Part shown: in pieces, positions 56,501 through 64,000 of the stretch
How positions within the stretch are numbered: the first letter of the stretch is position 1
How the letters are laid out: each line of letters begins with the position of its first letter
Assembly: GCA_026826555.1 (NCBI GenBank)
Contig: JAKSZT010053764.1
Span: 10,881,771 to 10,945,770 of the forward strand
Origin: Tolypeutes matacus
Lineage: Eukaryota; Chordata; Mammalia; Cingulata; Chlamyphoridae
DNA length: 64,000 nt
Reading direction: 5' to 3'
Notes under the pieces: model-generated
Told to the model about the DNA's origin: nothing
The model's input: the letters and a program-made list of their open reading frames with translations, nothing else
Databases searched by the model: none
Translations under genes and position numbers: made by a program

Positions 56501-57400
56501 AAGTTTTAGATCACCTCCGTGTCTGGTTCTATTAAATGTTATTTTTCCCATTTTTGTTCAGTTGACTTTTGTCTCCTACCATGCTGGTAATTTTTAAAAC
56601 AATATTGCTTATTATTTCATATAAAAAGAAATTAGAGATAAATTGGTTCTCCAAATATAGGTCTCTTTCTCTTGAAGAAAAGGTTACTTTTGCTTTCTGG
56701 CATGCTGTTAGAACAGGAGTATGTCGGCTTATTCTTGTCTAGGATTGAGCTTGGTCAAGGCTGTAATTAGATCTTTTGTGAGGGTTAGTCTATTTCCAGT
56801 ATGTTCTCACTCTTATTTTGTAGCACTCTGGAGTCCTAAATAGATATAGAGGTGTTTATCAAGATCCCTAATTCTTGCTGGGCTGTGAAGTACAGTTTTT
56901 TCTCCTCAGCATTGTGAAACTTCTGAAAGCTCTCTTCAGGTTCCTAAACTGTTAGCCATCACTTCATCGTTGACTATCATTGCAGCACCACTTACTAAAA
57001 AGTAAATTCCTTGAGTTTTAAAAGTACTTTCGACTGTTAGGCTCACTCCAAATTGCTTCCATTCATTCTAGCATATTAGATCTTCACATCCTGACTGACT
57101 TGGTGGCCCAGAACGTCTAATTTTGTTTTCCTGTTCTACGAGTGTCTGGGACTTTAATGTCTGTTTCCCAGCTATGGCATCACTTTCTGCTTGAATTATT
57201 AGCTTCCTGTTTGGTTGCTGCTTTAGAAATGATAAATGCCTTGAGAGGGAAAGCATTGCATAATTTGGAACTCCTTCAATAATCTTCTCTTCTCTTTGTG
57301 GTCTTCACACCTCAAATCTTTGATGTCTTGGTGTATGTCTGATATCTTCAAAAGTATGCTTTCGCTAGTCCAGAGTTATTCCCAGTGGGAAACTGATATG
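53530..57400 (-). mobile_element. Old L1M, minus strand, from ORF2 RT region to 5'UTR
   Basis: Antisense order: RT region (TACAATGTTGATTAAATATG at 53560), EN-RT region (GATTTATCAATTTTCTTAGT, then GCCAACTTTTGGATTTGTTG at 54329), endonuclease (CTAGAACATGGTCCATTTAA at 54768), ORF2 start and spacer (55280-55640), ORF1 (55860-56600, ending near GTCCTCTATTTTTTCTC), 5'UTR (56680-57400). It lacks the ORF2 C-terminal half and the 3'UTR. Confidence 0.72.
55870..56600 (-). pseudogene. L1M ORF1 remnant, minus strand
   Basis: AACACTCTGATATCATCTAT, AGGCTTCCACCATTTTTGGT and TGAGAATTCAGCTGCCA mark the C-terminal domain. AAGGATTCCAATTACATTTA (56246) marks the RRM end, and the coiled-coil region follows. An open frame at 55960-56145 (61 codons, basic) reads the coding strand but is too short and mutated to be functional. 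Confidence 0.65.
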
Positions 57401-57534
57401 CAGAAAGCTAGCATGCCTTTACCCTACCAGTTAGTTTCTTCTAATTTTCTATAGTCATTAATTTTATATACTGATTTCTATAGCCCCAGCTTGATTTTTA
57501 CAACTGATAATTTATATATATATATATATACATT

Positions 57535-57680
57535 GCCAAAATGCTTTCATGTACATTACTTTATTTTTATCTTCAAATCCCCCAATATGTAAGTAAGAAG
57601 AGTAAGGATCAGAGAAATTAATTATCTTGACTATTAAGTCAAATTAAGCGAATAAATAATGAAGCTGTTATAGTAAAACC
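57535..57680 (-). mobile_element. Possible MIR fragment
   Basis: ATGCTTTCATGTACATTACT, then TTATCTTCAAATCCCCCAAT, then AGGATCAGAGAAATTAATTA follow the antisense MIR layout loosely. Confidence 0.4.
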
Positions 57681-58680
57681 GGTTTTCTATGAGCTATTTA
57701 CACTAATTCAAAATTACCCTCTCTCCTTTTCCCTGTTCCTTTCCCCTATATGTGAAAACTCAATATATTTTCTAACACTAAAAACAGCAACATTTTTACA
57801 TCATCCTTTGCTCAACAGTGTAGTCAGTTTGGCTCATGCTTCTGTGACTCTTAGAGAGAGCAGAAGTGCAGAAATAGGGAATTGTTCCTTTTATTTTCTT
57901 TCAATTGATAGGTATGTTTATTGGTGAACTTTCTCAAAGGATAGGTACAAAAAAGGGGCATAGTGTATGATTTTGTTATTCTAGTGTCAGTATAACTTAG
58001 AGGGTATGGTGCTACAAGAGCAGAAAGTAAAACTGCCTTTCCAGCTGATAAAAGAAAAAGGGAGAAAAATAATAGTAAAATTGCAATACCCTAAAGGGAT
58101 TTTATCAAGCAGGAAAGAAATTTTAAGTTCATACTTCTATATTACCTTGCCTTTATATTTTATTTCATCTCATACTTCATCTATTTGGTCAGATTTAACT
58201 CCAGAAAGAACATTCAGAATGAATCCAGAGAGGCAGAAATGCAAAGAAACCACAGCTGCAGAAAGATTCTGTGTGGTTCCTACTGTAAAATTCTTTACAA
58301 TGATCATAATCTATTTACTACTGGTTAAAGTCTAGTGCAAAAGGTACCACCCTGGCTACCTGACAGAACATTTTACTTTTTGAGGAGGGGGGATATTGCC
58401 AGAGGGGCAATAAAATAAAAATTCTAGATGTAATTATGAATGACCTTGCAATATTGAAGCTGGCACACCCTGCAGAATCAATAGCTAGACAGAATTCGGT
58501 GGTAGCTCCAATAAGGGGAAAGGGAGCTTTCTAAAGAGAGGAAGGTTTGAAGGAGGGGGGGTGACTGGCAAAAAGAAGCAGATTAAAACAAAGTGATACC
58601 AATGTGACTGTGCCAGACTGCTCATGCTGCCTTTGAAGCTGAAATTTGATTCCCACAAAAATGACAGATGTTGCAGTTTT

Positions 58681-58750
58681 GGCCAATTAAGGGACAAAAA
58701 GCAGTAATAATTTTATGCTCCGCTGGCTATATAAGAGATATTTGAACACG
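58681..58750 (+). promoter_or_regulatory. CCAAT box and TATA box at promoter-like spacing
   Basis: GGCCAATT at 58681-58688 and TATATAAG at 58738-58745 are about 50 bp apart, typical of pol II core promoters. No downstream exon or open frame is recognised. It could be a chance pairing in AT-rich DNA or part of an unrecognised LTR. Confidence 0.25.
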
Positions 58751-59964
58751 AGTCAGCTAGTCATAGATCATCAAATGTGAACAAACAGTATATTGCTAAG
58801 TAGAAAAAATAATAAGGAAAGGTAGCAACAGGCAAAAAAGCGTATTTTTAGAAATATAACAATATTTAAAAATAATAAATATTTATTTTATTTATAAATA
58901 GAATAAAAGTTAGAAAGGATATTGTAAAATACACTCTTGTTTTATTCTGTGAGTGAGAAGAGCAACCTATATATATAATATATATATTGCACATAATTTC
59001 ACTCCTAGTTTCAGTAGAGTGACCTGCTCATTCAATGTTATTAATGCTAATTTTCCATCTGGAAAATAAAACATTTAAGAGTATAACCATGAATTTGAAC
59101 AAAAATTCTTTTAAGATACTGTTTTATTTAGCAGATCTCCCACCCACCTCCTCTTTTTCTTTCTCTCTCTCTCACACACAAACACACATACAAATTAGAT
59201 ATTATTCTCATTTAGTGGACCTTTTCCAAGATCAAACATCACTGGGAATGTAAAAGGCATGTCTGTATATCTGCTTTTCCTTCATTCTGTCCCAAACCCT
59301 AACCTTATTCTTAAATGGAATTCTCATTTAAGTTTTATTTAATGGAAGTAGGCAATAAATCCTGTTAATATTCTTACATATGCTCCAAGTGGCGATATAA
59401 TGCATTAGAAAGTAAAGGGGAGTGACAGGATTGATTGAAACAATGAATTCTAGAAATCATAGAATTTTTAGATTTAATAAAGACTCTATATGGCTCATCT
59501 ACTCCAAATCCCTCTTTTTAAGGAAAATAATAATATAGACTTGAAAAAAAGTTTCTATGACTTGTCCAAGTTCCCGTGCTTTCATAGAGGTAGAATATCG
59601 ACTAGTGGTATTCATAATTTTATATTAGAAATTAAGTACTGACTTCAGTTATACTTAGAAAGTGATATATGTTTCTGGCTTTGTGCTTTTCTCTAAACTT
59701 ATAACTGAAATTAAATTAAAATGAGTTTGTGTGTGTATGTGAGTTTTCTTTCTTTACTCCATTTTCTTTCTTTTGCTTTATTTGAACTCATAAAGCCAAT
59801 TCTAAAATGAGTGAATCTCTATTCTAAAAGATTGGCATGGTACATTGTCCATATTTATAATTAATTGTATTTTCTTTTGATAACTGTCATTTAAACCAAT
59901 AAATCCTATTTCTTCAATTACTACATCAACAAAGCTACAAGACTTTCACTCATTCTTTCCTAGT

Positions 59965-60016
59965 ATTATATATATATATGTGTGTGTGTGTATATATATA
60001 CATATATGTATATATC
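59965..60016. repeat. (TA)n-(TG)n-(TA)n compound microsatellite
   Basis: ATATATATATGTGTGTGTGT followed by ATATATATACATATATGTAT. Confidence 0.95.
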
Positions 60017-60634
60017 CCTTCATATACTGAATATTAACCCCAATAGATCTTGGAGTATCAAAAACATATAAACAATACCATTGAGGTCTGTGAAAGTATT
60101 ATCAATGTATGTGATCTAGAAGGACTATCAAATCATGTAATGACAGGTGAGAGGTTTAGCACCATACTGAGTGGCTATCTACAAATTTAAGCTACTCTTG
60201 TTTGTACTCGATCTAAAAATACAAACATTAATCTGGCTCCCAGGTCCAGTGAAAAATTTACCTAGGGAGAATGCATCAGGTGATTATTTGGTTTTGTATT
60301 ATCTAAATTGTTTTATGTGCAGCCTGAGTTCTCTATATAATTAATCATCCAACAAACTAAATGGAACACTTTTTTCTAGAAGTTGCACTTTCTTCAATTT
60401 TTAAAATGTATTCACTGCCTATCTCCCCCCCCCCCAAATTTGAGACTGTGATGAGTTCAATTTAATAGGAAATTAGATAACTAAAACTAAATTTAAAAAA
60501 ATAAACTCAAAAGAGACCTTTATAGGATAATCTAGTCCAAACACCTAGGCTAATTCTACTGTGATGAAAAATAAGTTTATTTCCGAACATCCTAGAATCA
60601 AAACAGAGGCGAATATGTAAGCATCCTTTCATTG

Positions 60635-60715
60635 CTGCCCTTATTCTTTCATTCATCAAACATTTATTGAGCAATAAAGATGTGTTAGACACTGCATTAG
60701 GCAATAACTGTACAT
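60635..60715 (+). repeat. Ancient L2/MIR-tail-like repeat
   Basis: TCATTCATCAAACATTTATT, then TGTTAGACACTGCATTAGGC, resembles the mammal-wide block TTCAACAAATATTTATTGAG...GCACTGTGCTAGG. Confidence 0.4.
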
Positions 60716-61164
60716 AAATACTGAAGTTACAGTGTATCTCTTTGAAAGGAAAAAAATTAAATTTGAAGCTTTTAAATTCTTATTGTGGACAAAAGTAACA
60801 ACAGAAATATTCAAATGCAAAACACATTTTTAGATTATTTTTCTATATACCCAGAAAATTTGGAAACTAAACAAAAAAAAAAAAAGTAAAGAAAAAAATT
60901 AAAACATTTTGAAATGCTGCCTCCATTTAATTAGTGAGAAATATATAAACATTCCTCCACATGTTCAAATATTAAAGCTCTAATGTCATCTATTAGAGCT
61001 CATTAAAATATTACAAATAATTATTTGTATATAACCCAAAATTCAGAAAATAGGTCCCTCTTAGTCAACTTCTTTTTCTTTGCTATTTTCTCATAATATG
61101 AACATTAGTGCAGTAAATACCTCGGAAGATATATCTTTTATTGCATTCTGCAATAACTTGTGTC

Positions 61165-61530
61165 TACAGATGACCTCTCCCAGCCACAATGGACCACATC
61201 TCCCAGTTTTCATGTCCATTTGAATTTTGGCAGGTCCTGTGACTCACTTGGAACAATCAGAATGTGGCAGAAATTATACTATATAAATTCCAAAGCCTAA
61301 TCAGAAGACTCGCAGGTTCTATTTTGATCTCCTGGAACATTCACTCTTAGAGCTTTGAGCCACTTTACAAGCACTTCCACAATCCTCAGACCACCATGTT
61401 CTGAGAAGCTTGAGCCATATGGCTATGCACTAAAAGATTAGATGCCACATGAAGAAAGAGAGACCAAAGAACACTGAGGTTCAGGTACATTGGTAAAGAA
61501 TCCACTTTGGATTCAGCTACTCCAGGTTAT
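61165..61530 (+). mobile_element. Possible ancient MLT1-type LTR
   Basis: GGCAGGTCCTGTGACTCACT with ACAATCAGAATGTGGCAGAA (61235-61270), then CCACATGAAGAAAGAGAGAC, matches the middle of old mammalian MaLR-type LTRs. Ends not identified. Confidence 0.4.
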
Positions 61531-61559
61531 CAGAGATGAATTGCCATCTGAACACTTTT

Positions 61560-62890
61560 AAAATTCCCGATTCACAAAATTTTGACCAAAAAAAAAAAAT
61601 GTTTAAGGTGCCGATCCAACCAAGTTCCTGAAGCAAATGTGAAAAATGGATAAAATATGAAATAATTATTTTCAAGACTTGGACATCAGGAAATTATCCC
61701 TAAAAGAAGGGCAACAAACAAGGCAAGTCCAATCATATCCCCATCTTATATCCTGGGCAGAGTTCTCAGTTCATGACAAAGGGAGGCAGAACCAATTTAG
61801 AGTGCAGCAGTCTCTCTGAATTGAGGGGGTAAAGCTTGGAGCCCAGGAAGGCTAAGGCACCTACAGCCTACTGGACAAAATATCAGAAAGTAGAGAGTTG
61901 CACAGAGGGAGAACTCTAGATATCTGCAGAGGCTTACCATCAATTCTTCTGCTATGTAGTGCCTAGCGTCTGCATGTGAGGAAAGTACCTGAGCCTGGGG
62001 AAGGAACCCCCTGAAGGATTGAAAAAAGTTCAAATAGGACTTGGTAAAGTTCCAGGTCCCATCTACCAGAATGGAAAACCTCATAATTAACAGAGTATTG
62101 GGTAGAAAGATTTTGCCTCAGTAGTGGGGGGGCGGGGGATTAGCTATAGACTAAAACGTGCTCTGACGTCTCCTAATCACACTTAAAAGTAAGATTGAAA
62201 AGTTTCAAACTGTTTCCAAGTAACTTAACCACACCCCTGAACAAGGCAAAATAATATTTATGGAAATACAAAAATATCCAGCACCCAAGAAGTTGAAAAC
62301 ACAATATCTGGCATCCAATAAAAAATTATGACACACATAATGAAGCAGGAAAATATGTACCATAATTCAAGTATTCAATCTATTGCAACTGACCCATAAA
62401 AGATAGAGTTGGTAAATTAGTAGGAAAGTATATTAAAACACTTATAATAACTGTATTGAATGTGTTGGAGAAATAGAGAAAAGGTAGAGCATATTAAGTA
62501 GAGAACAGAAGATGTAACGGAACACAAATTGAATTCTAAAAATGAAAACTTCAATTTCTATGATGAAAAATACACTGGAAACGAATAGCATATTAAGTAT
62601 ATTAGACATTGCAGAAGTTTAAAACGAGTGCATGTTTAGATACAGCAATGGAAACTAACCAAAATGAAGCATGAAAAAGACAGAAAAAATTAAAAGAGCA
62701 CCAAAGTGCTGTGAGATACCTTCAACAAGTTTAATATAATTATAATTGGAGTCACTGAAAAGGAGGGGAGCAGAAAAATGTTTGGAAAAATAATGCCAAA
62801 ATTGTTCCTAATTTGATGAAAAGTATGCATCCACTGATCCAATAAACTGGACAAACCATAAGCAACAAAAATTTGAAAGCAATTCTACCA
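61560..62890 (+). mobile_element. Old L1M 5'UTR and ORF1
   Basis: 5'UTR-type sequence (GAGAACTCTAGATATCTGCA, GCCTGGGGAAGGAACCCCCT) leads into ORF1. ORF2 is absent, and a HAL1-like element starts at about 63030. Confidence 0.62.
62280..62890 (+). pseudogene. L1M ORF1 remnant
   Basis: ORF1 blocks in order: AGCAGGAAAATATGTACCAT (62345), AATTGAATTCTAAAAATGAA (62527), the coiled-coil end TAGACATTGCAGAAG (62603), GCAATGGAAACTAACCAAAA (62645), the RRM (TATAATTGGAGTCACTGAAA at 62741) and the C-terminal start (CCTAATTTGATGAAAAGTAT at 62807). Several frameshifts and stops. Confidence 0.72.
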
Positions 62891-63029
62891 TAGGGGAAAA
62901 AAAAGGAAATGTTGGTATTTAACCTTTAAGTTTTGAGATGGTTTTTCATATAGTAACAAAGAACTGAAATAGCATTCATTCTTTTTTAAAATAATAAATT
63001 CCAAAAAATAGTATTATAAGAGGTAAATG

Positions 63030-64000
63030 TGGGACTTCTGGGAAGATGGTGTCAGAGTAGGTAGACATGGCTCAACTCTCTCATAAAAAAAATGGAAGAG
63101 GGCAAAAAAAACTGTCCAAGGGAGCTGCTTTGGAGATCTGCCGATAAGGAGAGAGCTGCACATCCTCCAGGAGGGCAAGGGACAGAGGGATGAAGAAGCC
63201 AAAATGAAAACCCTGAGTTTCTAGCCCCGATGGATGTGAATAGCACCAGTCCCCCACCTCAAGGCAAGCAGCCTGGAAAAAACCCATGGCTCACTGCAGC
63301 CAACTGAGAAGGGAACAGATGTCTTCCTCCCTGGGAAAAAGGAGGGTACTGTGAAGGGAAGAGAGTAGTTTCTCTTCAGTATGTTTGGCCAGTAGAGTCT
63401 GCTTAGAATCTTGGCTCTGGCCAGACCAGAATCATGGGCAAAAAGAGAACACTCTGTGGAAAGAGTCACCAGTGAACTCCATCTATTGGTCGGTGGGGAA
63501 ACTGCAAGGAAAAAAAAACACTTTGGAGTCTCTTGTTCCAGACTCCTTGGATCCCAAGCCTTATAAAAGACTATATCAATATCCAAGAAGGACAGTGCAC
63601 CCAAAACAGAATAAATGTGAATTGACCTACTCTGAGACACCTACTATTCAGAATGACAAATACCAAAGATAAAGAGAGGATTATGAAAGCAGCAAGAGAA
63701 AAGCAATGCATTATGTACAATGGACGCTCAATAAGACTAAGTGCCAATCTCTCATGAGAAATCATGGAGATTGTATGATATATTTAAGGTTCTGAAAAGA
63801 AAAACTACCAGCCAAGAATTATTCACCTGGAAAAACTGTTTTTCAAAAATGAGGATGAAAAATTTAAAGTCTTCACAGACTAACAAAAATTGAGAGAGTT
63901 TGTTACCAAAGACTGGATTTTCAAGAGATTCTAAAGAGAGTTCTGAAGCCTGAAAGGAAAAGACAAAGGATAGAGACTTGGAGAAGAGTGCAGAAATGAA
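63030..64000 (+). mobile_element. HAL1/L1-derived non-autonomous element, cut by window end
   Basis: Starts with an L1-type 5' terminus, GGGACTTCTGGGAAGATGG (YY1-like AAGATGGTG at 63043-63051), and a GC-richer 5'UTR of about 560 bp. At about 63600 the sequence passes directly to the C-terminal third of ORF1, without the coiled coil. Tail sequence is beyond the window, so it is unknown whether any ORF2 follows. The join suggests an internally deleted L1 or HAL1 lineage. Confidence 0.6.
63640..63960 (+). pseudogene. ORF1 C-terminal domain remnant
   Basis: ACCAAAGATAAAGAGAGGAT, then GAAAGCAGCAAGAGAAAAGC (63684), then TCAATAAGACTAAGTGCCAA (63729) and AGCCAAGAATTATTCACCTG (63812) are the ordered blocks of the LINE-1 ORF1 C-terminal domain. 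The upstream start and RRM are missing, and stops interrupt the frame. Confidence 0.68.

Larger units (their letters stand above)
57401..61150. other. Mostly single-copy intergenic sequence
   Basis: Holds small ancient repeats (57535, 60635), dinucleotide runs (57511-57530 and 59965-60016) and a C run at 60426-60436. A 109-codon frame at 58006-58335 has no domain I recognise, and I do not call it a gene. Stretches at 59455-59600 and 60500-60570 (TCTAGTCCAAACACC-like) loosely resemble ancient MIR/CR1-type repeats. Confidence 0.45.

Noticed and set aside
58006..58335. 109-codon plus-strand frame in single-copy sequence
   Set aside because: No domain, no conserved-looking codon pattern, and no splice or promoter context. 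Kept only as a note in the intergenic entry.
63221..63640. 139-codon minus-strand frame and several overlapping frames at 63014-63287
   Set aside because: They lie antisense in the 5'UTR of an L1/HAL1-type element, with no recognisable domain.
1..64000. CRISPR array, operon, toxin-antitoxin, phage or other prokaryotic system
   Set aside because: Interspersed mammalian retrotransposons, microsatellites and lack of dense coding show this is nuclear vertebrate DNA. No regularly spaced repeats with unique spacers were seen.

Overview
This 64 kb window is a gene-poor, AT-rich stretch of a mammalian nuclear genome. The most likely source is a xenarthran, probably an armadillo. The clue is a set of six tRNA-derived SINEs (at 12185, 12512, 14601, 19074, 20239 and 28797) with the DAS-SINE head, together with L1 elements whose long 3' ends recur several times here. 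I find no host protein-coding gene, exon, rRNA, functional tRNA or CRISPR array. The longer open frames are remnants of LINE-1, HAL1 or Tigger proteins, or chance frames across pyrimidine runs and microsatellites. Family names (L1M, HAL1, MLT1, MIR, MER5A, Tigger, DAS) come from pattern recognition, not from a database search.

Layout. 1-12.1 kb: a possible LTR fragment, an old L1 3' end, several plus-strand L1 pieces (4.16-8.33 kb), a MER5A-like fragment, isolated L1 3' tails and plain sequence. 12.1-16.3 kb: three DAS-SINEs, a minus-strand MaLR-like LTR and a detached L1 3'UTR. 16.3-22.9 kb: the largest mostly single-copy region, with two TG microsatellites, two MIRs, two DAS-SINEs and a perfect 37-bp inverted repeat. 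22.9-43.2 kb: a tower of nested insertions. An old L1 is interrupted by a solo LTR with a 5-bp duplication. A HAL1-like, ORF1-only element is interrupted by a second copy of that LTR, which is itself interrupted by a MaLR-like LTR. Another old plus-strand L1 ORF2 is split by a nearly complete minus-strand L1 of about 9.5 kb (29412-39420), and that L1 carries a solo LTR in its 5'UTR. A further L1 is split by an internally deleted Tigger transposon. 43.2-46.8 kb: two minus-strand L1 fragments. 46.8-50.8 kb: mostly plain sequence with an MLT1-like LTR. 50.8-57.4 kb: minus-strand L1s interrupted by a MaLR-like LTR. 57.4-61.6 kb: mostly single-copy sequence with a promoter-like CCAAT/TATA pair. 61.6-64 kb: an L1 5' half and the start of a HAL1-like derivative cut by the window edge.

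The most interesting object is the L1 at 29412-39420. Its 5'UTR has tandem monomers of about 300 bp, a tRNA-like B-box segment and a pyrimidine-rich leader of about 550 nt before ORF1. It has recognisable but broken ORF1 and ORF2, and a 3'UTR of about 2.8 kb made of two diverged copies of one unit. All mobile elements here appear dead. I see no cooperating host gene system and no convincing new defence, toxin or biosynthetic system.
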